From the NCBI RefSeq assembly GCF_032598905.1, contig NZ_CP122458.1, positions 10,441,001-10,505,000 of the forward strand: a stretch of 64,000 bases of DNA, given 5' to 3'. The position numbers and the translations under genes were made by a program. Under the pieces are notes generated by a model that was given only the letters and a program-made list of their open reading frames with translations, ran no database searches and had not been told where the DNA came from. This stretch comes from Streptomyces sp. 11x1. GTDB taxonomy: Bacteria; Actinomycetota; Actinomycetes; Streptomycetales; Streptomycetaceae. Shown piece after piece: positions 40,958 through 49,713 of this stretch; positions within the stretch are counted from its first letter, which is position 1, and each line of letters opens with the position of its first letter.

Positions 40958-41725
40958 TCACATGGCCGGGACCGGCAGCTCCAGGAAGAACTCGGCGGTT
41001 CCCGGACGGACGAGGGTCGTGACGACCTCGACGGTGGTCGCGTCCTCGGCGCGCAATTCCCTGCGCCGCATCAACGCCGGTGTCCCGACCTCGCTGTTCA
41101 GCAGTGCGGCGTCCCGCTCGCCGAGGACCACGGGGTCGAGGTAGAGCCGGATCGCGTCGACCGGCACGCCCCTGCGCCGCAGATAGGGGAGGGTGACGAG
41201 GTCTTCGAGGTTCTCGTTCAGCAGGTCGGGGGCGGCCGCGAAGAGCACCACGTGCCGTTCGACCGACTGCGGCTCCTCGCGCACGTCCAGCTTGCGGCGG
41301 ACCAGCTCCACCACGGCCGTGTCCCCGGCGGCGCCGGGAAGGGCCAGGACCGCGTCGGCGGCCCGGACGATCCGCGCCGAGACGACCTCGTGGCGGCCCG
41401 GTGTGCCCTTGGCGGCTGTCGCCGGGGTGACGAAGTTGAGCAGGTTGATCTGCCGCGCCACGTCCGCGACGAACGTACCGTGCCGCCGTCGGCGGATCGC
41501 CAACCCCGCCTCCGCAAGGTCGTTGAGGACCCGCTGCGCCGTGGCACGACTGACGCCGTGCTCGACGGAGAGATCCTTCTCGGTCGGCAACCGGGTGCCG
41601 GGAGGCAGTTCCCCGGCCCGGATCCTCGCTTCGATCTGTCGTCTGATCTGTACGTAGAGCGGCGCGGCCAACTGACCAGTCCGTTCCTCGAATCCGCCGT
41701 CCGGCGACGTGGTTCCCAGTCGCAC
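40958..41725 (-). CDS. GntR/HutC-family transcriptional regulator
   Basis: The protein has a winged HTH (LYVQIRRQIEARIRAGELPPG, LSVEHGVSRATAQRVLNDL, HGTFVAD) and a C-terminal UTRA ligand-binding domain (VVELVRRKLDVREEPQSVERH, PYLRRRGVPVDAIRLYLDP). The exact start is uncertain: GTG at 41725 gives 255 residues, whereas TTG at 41746 gives seven more; neither has a strong RBS. Two related operator-like palindromes overlap its start region. It precedes the oxidoreductase by 35 bases and is divergent from a phosphotransferase. Confidence 0.8.
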   Translation of the reverse strand: MRLGTTSPDGGFEERTGQLAAPLYVQIRRQIEARIRAGELPPGTRLPTEKDLSVEHGVSRATAQRVLNDLAEAGLAIRRRRHGTFVADVARQINLLNFVTPATAAKGTPGRHEVVSARIVRAADAVLALPGAAGDTAVVELVRRKLDVREEPQSVERHVVLFAAAPDLLNENLEDLVTLPYLRRRGVPVDAIRLYLDPVVLGERDAALLNSEVGTPALMRRRELRAEDATTVEVVTTLVRPGTAEFFLELPVPAM

Positions 41726-41732
41726 CCCAACA

Positions 41733-41773
41733 CATTGACCATACAATCCACCAATTGTCCGGTCAATTGGTGG
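41733..41773. promoter_or_regulatory. Paired operator-like palindromes in GntR divergent region
   Basis: ATTGACCATACAAT (41733-41746) and ATTGTCCGGTCAAT (41754-41767) share 12 of 14 bases when one is reversed. The second is the core of a 26-bp near-perfect palindrome with ten-base arms CCACCAATTG and CAATTGGTGG. Probably autoregulatory sites for the adjacent GntR protein. Confidence 0.55.
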
Positions 41774-41802
41774 AGTTGATGGATCTCGTACCGTGGCTCC
41801 GC

Positions 41803-42702
41803 ATGACCGAAGTCGAGATCGAGATCACCGCGGAGCTGGTGCGCGATCTTCTCCAGGACCAGCACCCGGACCTCGCGGGGCTGCCCCTCCGTGCGGTGGC
41901 GGGCGGCTGGGACAACCAAATGTGGCGCCTCGGGGACGAGTTGGCCGTGCGCATGCCGCGCACGCAACGTGCCCCGGATCTCCAGAGCGGGGAGCGTCGG
42001 TGGCTGCCCGTCCTGGCCCCGCGCCTGCCGCTCCCGGTCCCGAGACCCGTACGCACCGGCGAACCGTCCGCGCGCTTCCCCCAACCCTGGACCGTCATGA
42101 CCTGGGTCCCGGGCGAGCCGCTGGACCACAGTTCCATCAGCCGTGGGGACCACGCCGCCGCGGAGTTGGCGCACTTCCTCAGGGCACTTCACGTGGAGGC
42201 GCCCGCCGATGCGCCGATCAGTACGGACCGCGGCGGTCACCCCAGCAAGTCCACCGGAGGCTTCGACCACTTCTTCCACGCCGTACCTCTGGGCGGCTCG
42301 GCCGATGAGGTCCGGGCCGTCTGGAACGACGCCGTCGCGGCCCCCGACTGGGAGGGTCCGCCGCTGTGGGTGCACGGAGATCTGCATCCCGCGAACGTCG
42401 TCGTCGCGGACGGGACGCTGGCGGGCGTCGTCGACTTCGGTGACATGTTCGCCGGCGATCCGGCATGGGACATCGCGGCCGCCTGGGTCGTCCTTCCCGA
42501 GGGCGCCGCCGCACGGTTCTTCGACGTGTACGCGCGTGCCGACGAGGCGACGATCCGCCGCGCCCGCGGACTCGCCGCCATGAAGTGCCTGTTCCTCATG
42601 CTCATGGGCCTGAACGGAGACCGGGGCCTTCCCGGCGGCAAGCCGACCTGGGGCCCCGCCGGCCGGGCGGCGCTCGGCCGGGTCACCTCCGGCCTGGGCT
42701 AG
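41803..42702 (+). CDS. Aminoglycoside-phosphotransferase-like kinase
   Basis: A 299-residue APH-fold protein. The catalytic loop is HGDLHPANVVV and the metal site is VDFGDMF; the N-terminal lobe has RAVAGGWDNQMWRLGDELAVRMPR. Members phosphorylate aminoglycosides or other small molecules, so antibiotic resistance is possible but unproven. ATG at 41803 (MTEVEIEITAEL) resembles relatives; ATG at 41779 is the alternative. It starts next to the GntR operator and might be co-regulated. Confidence 0.8.
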   Translation: MTEVEIEITAELVRDLLQDQHPDLAGLPLRAVAGGWDNQMWRLGDELAVRMPRTQRAPDLQSGERRWLPVLAPRLPLPVPRPVRTGEPSARFPQPWTVMTWVPGEPLDHSSISRGDHAAAELAHFLRALHVEAPADAPISTDRGGHPSKSTGGFDHFFHAVPLGGSADEVRAVWNDAVAAPDWEGPPLWVHGDLHPANVVVADGTLAGVVDFGDMFAGDPAWDIAAAWVVLPEGAAARFFDVYARADEATIRRARGLAAMKCLFLMLMGLNGDRGLPGGKPTWGPAGRAALGRVTSGLG

Positions 42703-42720
42703 ACCGCTGACGGAATGCCG

Positions 42721-44301
42721 CTACCCGGGGATCCGGCGGCCGAGGGAAGCGGCCACCTGGTCGAGGGCCGGGGCGTGCTCGGGTGTGGGCCGCGCCGGGG
42801 CGATGGAGCCGCCTGCCGTGCGGGGCAGGGCGTCGTAGATCTCCCGGACGACCGGGAGGGCGGCACGCGCGACGTCGGGCTCCAGGTCACGGTCGAGGCC
42901 GAGCGCGGTCGCGAGGTCCCAGCCGTGGACGAGCAGTTCGACGAGGAGTTGCTCGACCACGCGACGGCCGGGAGCGGGACCGAAGGAGCGGTCCAGCACG
43001 CCCGGTCGCAGGAACGCCTCGCGGGCCCCGGCGGCGGCGGTCTCGAAGGCCGCGATGTGGTCGTCGCCGAGATGGTCCTCGGTGTGGCCGACGGTGGGGG
43101 GCGTGCCCTGGGCCAGGCCGCCCCAGATGATGTTCTCCCACACGAGGTGTCCGAGCAGGTCCCGTACGGTCCACGCCTCGCAGGGGGTCGGCCGGTCGAA
43201 CCGCTCCGGCGTCGCCGCCCGTACGAGTGCGTGCACGGTGTCCTGGACACGCGTGAAAGCGTTCAGGACACCGCCCGGCCAAGGATCGGTGTCGTCCGTG
43301 TAGAGGGCTTCGAGTACGGCGGCCCGGGCACCGGGCGCGGGGTTGGCGCGCAGCGCGGTGACGAGCCACCGGCCTTCCTCCGCGATGCCGGCGGGCGCGG
43401 GTCGGCCGCCCAGGACACACAGCAGTTGCCAGAAACGCTCGACGGCCGGTTCGGCCGCGGCGGTGAGCTGCTCGCACAGCAGCGCACGGGCCTCGGTGCC
43501 GTCGGAGTGCACGGTGGGATCGGTGTTCGCGCGGCTGGGCAACCAGGCGGCGACGACGTCGACGACGATCTGGTCCGCGGCCGGCGAGTCCGCCGCGGTG
43601 CCGGCCCGCATCGCCTCGCGGACGCGCGCGGTCCAGGTGTCGGTGAGGGCGCGCATCTCCTCCGCGACGGAGGCGTCCCGCACTCCCCGCTTCTGACGGG
43701 CGGCGTACTCGGCCATGCGCCGCACGGCGGGACGCAGGTCCCCGTCGGCGATGAGTTCGCCCAGCTCGAGCCAGGCTTCCACCTGCTCGTCTGTGGGATC
43801 CTCAGGAATGTCGGAACCGGCCGCGAGAAGACCCTCGCGGAAGTGCGGCACCTCCAGATCGCCGAGGGTGTCGGTGAGGAAGTCGTGGACCAGCGCGCGG
43901 CGTTCGTCGGGGGACAGGTGGGCGGTGCGCGTCATCAGAGCGAGTCCTTCGTGGGTCGTACGTCGGGTGACGGTGCGCAGGACGGCCTGGTGGGTCCGCA
44001 GACGGCGGATCTGCGCCTCCAGTGCCTCGACGTGTGTGGCGGCCACCTCCGTGAGCCCGCCCTCCCGGTCCAGGGCAGCCCGGATGTCCCCGAGCCCCAT
44101 CCCCAAGTCCCGCAGTGTGCGGGCCAGGTGCAGCCTGGCCACGCCGGCGGCGTCATAGCGGCGGTAGCCGCCGCCGGTCCGGCCGACCGGTGTCACGACG
44201 CCCACGTCCGACCAGTGCCGCACCACTTTCACGGGCAGACCGACCTGCCGTGCCACGGCCCCGATGCTCCACGTGGGCCGCGAGGCGTCGTCCCTGTGCA
44301 T
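42721..44301 (-). CDS. MerR regulator fused to a TIGR03086-type mycothiol-dependent domain
   Basis: The 526-residue protein starts with a MerR winged helix (WSIGAVARQVGLPVKVVRHWSD, about 10-85), has a middle region of about 230 residues like the effector part of large MerR proteins, and ends with a maleylpyruvate-isomerase N-terminal / TIGR03086 domain (PCEAWTVRDLLGHLVWEN, LLVELLVHGWDLATALG; the last His/Asp of the DinB-like helical bundle). Such C-terminal domains bind metal and are thought to act with mycothiol. The fusion suggests a regulator that senses or modifies a small molecule. Start ATG at 44301. Confidence 0.72.
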   Translation of the reverse strand: MHRDDASRPTWSIGAVARQVGLPVKVVRHWSDVGVVTPVGRTGGGYRRYDAAGVARLHLARTLRDLGMGLGDIRAALDREGGLTEVAATHVEALEAQIRRLRTHQAVLRTVTRRTTHEGLALMTRTAHLSPDERRALVHDFLTDTLGDLEVPHFREGLLAAGSDIPEDPTDEQVEAWLELGELIADGDLRPAVRRMAEYAARQKRGVRDASVAEEMRALTDTWTARVREAMRAGTAADSPAADQIVVDVVAAWLPSRANTDPTVHSDGTEARALLCEQLTAAAEPAVERFWQLLCVLGGRPAPAGIAEEGRWLVTALRANPAPGARAAVLEALYTDDTDPWPGGVLNAFTRVQDTVHALVRAATPERFDRPTPCEAWTVRDLLGHLVWENIIWGGLAQGTPPTVGHTEDHLGDDHIAAFETAAAGAREAFLRPGVLDRSFGPAPGRRVVEQLLVELLVHGWDLATALGLDRDLEPDVARAALPVVREIYDALPRTAGGSIAPARPTPEHAPALDQVAASLGRRIPG

Positions 44302-44484
44302 GCGCTCCACTCTCGACTCTCCCTCCGTGGGAGAGTCAAGCAACCCGCCGGGCGGGCCCGGCTGACCCAGGGTCTGATACACCCGAGCTGTCACAGGCGG
44401 GTGTTCGGGGGATTTTGGGCAACGGTAGATCTGCAGTTGCTCGTCACTGAGGTCGATCGTGGTCGGATCGCCCACCGGCGGGTA

Positions 44485-45283
44485 GCACGGGTCCGGCTCG
44501 ACCACCCCACGGCTCTGAAGGTGCCCGCGACCGGCCGCACCCGGGCCCTCCCCGGCGGCAGCGGCCGTACGGTCACGCTGAGCGTCGCGCACCGGGTGCG
44601 GGACTTCGTGTGGGCGGCGGGCCCGTTCCGCACGGCGACGGAGACAACGCCCGGGGGCGTGCGCGTGAAGTCGTACTGGGCGAGCGACACCCCGGCCGAG
44701 GGAGTACGCCTCAACCGCGTGGACGCCGTCGCCGCGATCGACCGCTTCGGAGGGGAGTTCGGCCGCTACCCGTACGGCGAGATCGACCTCGTGATGACCA
44801 GCGGTTTCGGCGGTGGCATGGAGTACCCGGGCTTGGTCCTGGTCGGCACCACCGAGGAGGGCGGCGCCGTCGTCCACGAGGTGGCGCACCAGGGGTGGTA
44901 CGGCATCGTCGGCAACGATGAGTACACCTCACCGTGGCTGGACGAGAGCTTCGCCCAGTACGCCAACGCCCGCTTCTACGGGTGGGAGACCCGCGACTGC
45001 TGGGCGGAAGTCTCCTGGCCGAGCGACACCGCCGCCCTGACCAACTCCATGGCGTATTGGTCCGAGCACCGTGGTGAGTACCACCTCATCCACTTCGCCG
45101 GATCCTGCGCCCTGGCAGACCTGGAACGCACGCTCGGCGCCGACACCATGGCCCGGCTCCTCAAGCGGTACGTCGAGGACCACTGGTACGGCGTCTCCAC
45201 CACGGCCGCGTTCAAGAAGGCGGGCCCGGGAGGCGACGGACGAGGACCTGGACCCGTTCTGGGAGAGCCACCGCATCCGGTGA
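44485..45283 (+). pseudogene. M1 metallopeptidase, N-terminal truncation and frameshift
   Basis: The fragment begins near VRLDHPTALKVPATGRTRALPG and keeps the catalytic part: GGMEYPG, HEVAHQGWYG (zinc ligands; the relative sequence is usually HQWWYG) and WLDESFAQY. About 200 N-terminal residues are missing. Near 45225 the frame slips: AAFKKA is followed in another frame by REATDEDLDPFWESHRIR and a stop at 45283. Both defects argue against a working enzyme. Confidence 0.7.
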
Positions 45284-45371
45284 CGATGCCTCACACAGCG
45301 GCAGCCCGCCGCTGCCCGGACTGATCCGAACACCGTCATCCAAGCCGCCGTACCGACGGAGGAGGGTCCGC

Positions 45372-45611
45372 ATGCCGGTGCCGGTGGTGCCTCCGGGAGA
45401 GCGACCGGAGAACCGTCTGTTCCGGCGGACCGGCCCGACGGGTCTGCTCCTCGACGAGCCCGGCTTCGCCGACCGCGCGGGCATCCGTATTCACCTTGGG
45501 GTCCCCGCCGTCGCGATCGACCGCCGCCGGCGCCACGTCACCACGGCCACCGGCTCCCGCCCCCTCGTCCCACCCGTCCCCGAAGCCGACGTCACCGGCT
45601 GCTTCTCCTAG
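45372..45611 (+). pseudogene. Scrap of nitrite reductase (NirB-type) FAD domain
   Basis: The frame reads PGFADRAGIRIHLGVPAVAIDR, then VTTATGSRP and LVPPVPEADVTGCF. In intact NirB-like proteins about 15 residues, ending in the LVLATGS loop, separate the first two segments; they are deleted. The N-terminal FAD-binding half and everything after the GC motif are missing. A further short reading, ADGVAALLAEGLTAPGIGTT (from about 45613), resembles a piece of an OsmC-like gene but is too short to name. Confidence 0.45.
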
Positions 45612-45829
45612 CGGACGGCGTGGCCGCATTGCTGGCCGAAGGGCTCACCGCCCCCGGTATCGGCACGACCGCGACGACGGTGACGGGTAGCGCCGTGTGA
45701 CGGACCAGGCGGACGCCGGACATGGCGTCAACTCATCGGGCGCGGTGGCGATCCCTCCGGATGGCAGTTGACAGAGCGGCGCGGGGAATCGCCTCCACCG
45801 AGTCGGCCGTCGGTAGCCTGATCGTCGTG

Positions 45830-46363
45830 ATGATGGGCACTGAGGAAACCCGGCTCGTCGTGCTGCGCGGCAACAGCGCCTCGGGGAAGTCGTCCGTGGC
45901 GGAGGGCCTGCGGGAGCGGTTCGGTCGTGGCCTGGCGCTGGTCGGCCAGGACAACCTCCGCCGCACGGTGCTCCGCGAACACGACCGGCCGGGCGCGGCG
46001 AACATCGGTCTGATCGACCTGACGGCACGTTACGCCCTCGACGCGGGCTTCCACGTCGTCGTCGAAGGCATCCTGTACGCCGACCGTTACGGCGACATGC
46101 TCGCCCGCCTCCGGGCCGACCATCGGGGACCGACCCACCACTACTACCTGGACGTCCCGTTCGACGAGACCCTCGCCCGGCACGCCACCAAACCGATCGC
46201 CGAGGTCGTCGAGGAGGCCCGGTTGCGGGAGTGGTACCGGCCCCGGGACCTGTTGCCCGGCGGGATCGAGACGGTCATCGGCGCCGACAGCGCCCTGGGG
46301 CAGAGTGTCGACCGCATCATGACCGACACGGGCCTGGCCCACCTGCACCCGGCGGACCGCTGA
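45830..46363 (+). CDS. AAA/zeta-like P-loop kinase
   Basis: A protein of about 177 residues with Walker A RGNSASGKSS near its start and the pattern of small P-loop kinases that phosphorylate small substrates (LALVGQDNLRRTVLREH; HVVVEGILYADRYGDML; YYLDVPFDETLARHATKP). Streptomyces proteins of this kind are annotated as AAA family ATPases or kinases without known substrate. Starts at ATG 45830 and 45833 are equally plausible, with no good RBS. Confidence 0.72.
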   Translation: MMGTEETRLVVLRGNSASGKSSVAEGLRERFGRGLALVGQDNLRRTVLREHDRPGAANIGLIDLTARYALDAGFHVVVEGILYADRYGDMLARLRADHRGPTHHYYLDVPFDETLARHATKPIAEVVEEARLREWYRPRDLLPGGIETVIGADSALGQSVDRIMTDTGLAHLHPADR

Positions 46364-46404
46364 CCGGGACTCGGTCGCGGCAGCCTGGTCGCTAACCTGT
46401 GCGA

Positions 46405-46932
46405 GTGACGCACACCGATGACCGCGGTTTTCCCGCCGCCCTCGCCGCCGCCATGGCCGCTCCGTTCGATTACGCGGGCGGCGACGGGGTCGACTTCGAA
46501 CCTTTCGAGGCGTTCCTGTCCGCCGAGGAGACCGCCGACTGGTTGCGGGCATGGACGGGAAACGACCAACTGGACGGCGATGCCTTCCGCGTCTTCGGCC
46601 AGGACGGCTCGGGCGGGTACGCGGCGTTCTGGCTGATCCGGCCGGGCCGGCCCCTGGCGGACCAACCCGTCGTCTTCCTCGGCTCTGAGGGGGAGACCGG
46701 AGTCGTGGCACGTGACCTGGGCGACTTCCTGTGGCTGCTGGCGGACGGGGTCGGCCCCTGGGAGGCGGCCACCTCGTACGAACCGGACCGGACCCCGACT
46801 CCGGATCACGAACTGACGGCTGTCGCCGGACGCTTCGCACCGGACCGCCGTCGATCGGCCGCAGCCGTGATCGAGCTGGCCACCCAGGAGTTCCCCGACT
46901 TCGACGACATCGTCATGGCCCTCTGCCGCTGA
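46405..46932 (+). CDS. SMI1/KNR4 (SUKH)-like protein
   Basis: A 175-residue protein with FEPFEAFLSAEETADWLRAW and GYAAFWLIRPGRPLADQPVVFLGSEGE followed by GDFLWLLADG, the pattern of SUKH-superfamily proteins, which include toxin-immunity proteins. GTG at 46405 is chosen because TAACCT (46393-46398) would be a -10 seven bases upstream, suggesting a leaderless mRNA; GTG at 46399 is the alternative. No toxin gene lies next to it. Confidence 0.6.
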   Translation: MTHTDDRGFPAALAAAMAAPFDYAGGDGVDFEPFEAFLSAEETADWLRAWTGNDQLDGDAFRVFGQDGSGGYAAFWLIRPGRPLADQPVVFLGSEGETGVVARDLGDFLWLLADGVGPWEAATSYEPDRTPTPDHELTAVAGRFAPDRRRSAAAVIELATQEFPDFDDIVMALCR

Positions 46933-47837
46933 GAGGGCGCCGGGAGGAAGCCGCACGTCGGGGGCGCGCCATGCGGCGACGTGGTCGTGGCTCGTTCGTA
47001 CCCGAGCCGTTGCTCCGGCCGGGCGCATGCGGGGCGCGGCGCGGCACCCGGGCGGGGAGGCTGGCGTCATGACACCCTCCGTGACAAGGCGGCTCGCAGG
47101 CGTCCCCGGCCGGCGGGGGGTTCGGGGCCTCGGGCGGGTCGGTCCCGACCGTCGACGATCCACTGCCGGCATTCGAGCAGCACTCGACGGGCCGTGCCGG
47201 TGCCGCCGCAGGTGTCGGTATCGGTTTCACCGTGTGCATCGGTGAGGTGCGTCAGCGCATCGACCCGCAGCCCGAACGGGATACGGCCGGGCGCGGCGTT
47301 AGGCCCTGTCGTCACATTCCCGCCTGCCCCGCGACGCCATGCACGCGCTCTCGACGCACCGGGCACTGATCCGAGTACGTCCAGTACGTGAGTCAGTGCC
47401 CGGCACGCCGAGAGCACGCTCCCCCGGTCTCGGCTGCGCTCGACCGGGAGGTACCCCCACGACGCCGCGGGGCCGCCCTTCGGGCGACGACGGGAATGTG
47501 ACGACAGGGCCTAGCAGGCGCAGGGCCGAGCGCACATGGGCGTCCAGCCGGGCGGCCGCGGCAGGGGCCGCCGTCGGACGGAAGGGTTCGTCGAGGGCGA
47601 CGGTGGATCAGTATGCGGCCAGGGCAGCGTGGGGGACCGGGTCTCCGTCCCGGTGACGGCATCTGATCCGACGCGGATCGGCATCATCGAAAGCTTCGGG
47701 TGGTGCGGGGGACGAGGTTCGCCGATGGCGGTCTCGCGCGTCGGAGCGCGAGGTCGGCCACCGGCGGGTGACTCACACTTCTTCGAGTGTGCTGACGCCG
47801 CTGACGTGTGTTCGAGGGCGGGCGGTGTGCGGCCCGG
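46933..47837. other. 905-bp region without a supported gene, containing a MITE
   Basis: Open frames here lack the codon bias of neighbouring genes. The only recognisable structure is a MITE-like element at 47300-47513. A minus-strand reading, ALTHLTDAHGETDTDTCGG with RRVLLECRQW (around 47150-47290), looks like a scrap of a protein gene, but I cannot name it. Confidence 0.45.
47300..47513. mobile_element. 214-bp MITE-like element with 23-bp terminal inverted repeats
   Basis: Both ends carry the same 23-base repeat, one starting TAGGCCCTGTCGTCACATTC and the other its exact reverse complement. It encodes no transposase. Internally, GGCACTGA and TCAGTGCC (about 47363-47401) form another hairpin. 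Flanks read gcgTTAG and CTAGcag, so a TA-type target duplication is possible. It presumably moved with the help of an IS5-like transposase elsewhere. Confidence 0.7.
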
Positions 47838-48599
47838 TCAGAACAGGCCGTTGCCGTGCGGCAGTTCGGCAGGCACGGGGGCGATGACGTCCCAGTGCTC
47901 GACGATCCTGCCGTCCGCGACACGGAAGAGGTCGTAGTACGCCACGGGCACGCCGAACTCGCCCTCGGACTGGGTCAGGACGAACTCGCCCTCGGCGACG
48001 ATCCGGTGGACCTTCTTGTAGACGAGGTTCTTGCCCTGCTCGGCCCACTTGGCCGCTGCCGCCCCGAAACCGTCGAGGCCGTCGGCGGCGTCGGTGTTGT
48101 GCTGGTGGTAGGTCTCGGTGGAGATGTAGTCGGTGAGCACCGAGTAGTCGGCGCCGACGAGGACCTGCTCGGCGAACTCGGCCACCAGGGCGCGGTTGGC
48201 GTCGGTCCTGTCGGTCTCGGTGACCGCTGTGGGGCCGTCGGTCTGGGAGCGGCCGGAGACGGTGTCCAGGACGAGCGGGGTCAGGGCGTCCCAGTGCTCG
48301 GCCAGCTTGCCGTCGGCGTCGATCCGGAGAATGTCGAACCCGACGAGGGGGTTCGGACCGAAGCCGTGGTAGGTGCCGTGCAGGGCGACGAGGTCACCGT
48401 CGGCGATGACTCGGGTGCCCTCGTAGCGGAAGTTCTCGCCCAGGCCGGCGACCAGCCCGCGCAGGGCTTCGGGGCCGTCGGCGGCGAGCGCGCTGTGCTG
48501 CTTGTAGTCCGCGGCCACCCAGCGGTCCACGGCCGCGGGGTCCTTGTCCCCGAAGAGTTCGGTGACGGCCTGAAGGACGGTGTTCTTCGCGTTGCTCAT
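47838..48599 (-). CDS. Double SnoaL/NTF2-like domain protein
   Basis: The 253-residue protein contains two successive NTF2/SnoaL folds of about 120 residues each: AVDRWVAADYKQHSALAADG with DGKLAEHWDALTPL, and SVLTDYISTETYHQHNTDAADG with DGRIVEHWDVIAPV. The HWD motif recurs in both halves, showing internal duplication. Members are polyketide cyclases, ketosteroid isomerase-like enzymes or ligand-binding proteins; no substrate is evident. It lies 145 bases after the NmrA-like gene on the same strand. Confidence 0.78.
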   Translation of the reverse strand: MSNAKNTVLQAVTELFGDKDPAAVDRWVAADYKQHSALAADGPEALRGLVAGLGENFRYEGTRVIADGDLVALHGTYHGFGPNPLVGFDILRIDADGKLAEHWDALTPLVLDTVSGRSQTDGPTAVTETDRTDANRALVAEFAEQVLVGADYSVLTDYISTETYHQHNTDAADGLDGFGAAAAKWAEQGKNLVYKKVHRIVAEGEFVLTQSEGEFGVPVAYYDLFRVADGRIVEHWDVIAPVPAELPHGNGLF

Positions 48600-48744
48600 G
48601 ACTGGCTTCCTTGCTCGGGGACCTGGCCGGGACGGTTCGAAGGCCCGGCGGACATGTGTTCAAACTATGCCGACGGCATGAGATTTCCCTGCAGAGATGG
48701 CGACCAAAGATGTTCAAAAAGCGACACGCTGGTCTTTGCGTGCG

Positions 48745-49611
48745 TCAGCCGGCCACGGCATGGACCACGTCGGCGAGGGGCGTGGCGGGACGGCCGGTGA
48801 GGCGGGGCACGGCATCACTGACGCCGTCCAGTTCGCCGGCGGCGATGGCCGTGTAGGTGGACACCCAGGCGTCCAGCTGCCAGTCCGGAGCGCCGTAGGC
48901 GGCACGGGAGGCGTAGGCCTCCTCGACGGTCTCCTGCCGGTAGGTGACGGCACGTCCGAGCCGCTCGGACAGGACGGCGGCCGCGTCGTCCAGCGAGAGC
49001 GAGTCGGGTCCGGTCAGGTCGTACGTCACGCCCGCGTGGTCGTCCGGCCGGGACAGCACCGCGTCGGCCGCGTCGGCGATGTCGTCCTGGGCGACGAACG
49101 CGGCGCGCCCGCTGCCGGCCGGACCGCGGATGGCGCCGTCCTCGCCGACGAGGTCGGGGACGAACTCCGCGTAGAGGTTGTCCCGGAGGAAGGTGTACGC
49201 CAGCCCGCTCGCGCGGATGTGCCGCTCGGTGTGGAAGTGGTCGCGCGCCAGGGTGAAGGTGGCGTCGGGCGCCGCACCGTAGAACGAGAGGTACACCAGG
49301 TGCCGTACACCCGCCTCGACGGCGGCGTCCACGAACGCCTTGTGCTGGGCGAGCCGGTCGGCGCTCTCGGAGGCGGAGACCATGAAGAGCGTCCGAGTGC
49401 CCGCGAGGGCGTCCAGCACGGCGTCCCGGTCTGCGTACTCGCCGCGCACGGCGACCGCCCCGGTCAGCCGAGGGGCGCGCTCCGGGCTGCGGACCAGGAG
49501 TTTCTGCGGCAGTCCTCGCTCCGCCAGACGTCGGGCGACGCGGCCGCCGATCCGACCGGTGGACCCGGTGACGACGGTCGTGGGGGTGGATGCGGCGGTG
49601 GTTCCAGACAT
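48745..49611 (-). CDS. NmrA-like NAD(P)-binding protein (atypical SDR)
   Basis: A 288-residue protein starting MSGTTAASTPTTVVTGSTGRIG, with the GxxGxxG motif near residues 15-21, and VRGEYADRDAVLDALAGTRTLFMVS typical of NmrA/TMR-like quinone oxidoreductases or sensors. It is divergent from an AraC regulator by 102 bases; pairs like this often have the regulator control the SDR. It precedes the SnoaL-like gene and may be cotranscribed. Confidence 0.82.
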   Translation of the reverse strand: MSGTTAASTPTTVVTGSTGRIGGRVARRLAERGLPQKLLVRSPERAPRLTGAVAVRGEYADRDAVLDALAGTRTLFMVSASESADRLAQHKAFVDAAVEAGVRHLVYLSFYGAAPDATFTLARDHFHTERHIRASGLAYTFLRDNLYAEFVPDLVGEDGAIRGPAGSGRAAFVAQDDIADAADAVLSRPDDHAGVTYDLTGPDSLSLDDAAAVLSERLGRAVTYRQETVEEAYASRAAYGAPDWQLDAWVSTYTAIAAGELDGVSDAVPRLTGRPATPLADVVHAVAG

Positions 49612-49713
49612 GTGGGCATGCCTTCCCGTAGACGTTCCGTTCCCCCCTCCCTCCCCAGCGGCACTGTCAACATACGGAGAGAGCTGGGAGGAAGCCGGAT
49701 AAACTTCCGACTG

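Noticed and set aside
42715..44480. A plus-strand frame opposite the MerR fusion that could extend the M1 peptidase remnant to full length
   Set aside because: Peptidase-like sequence begins only near 44485; the upstream translation is antisense-type.
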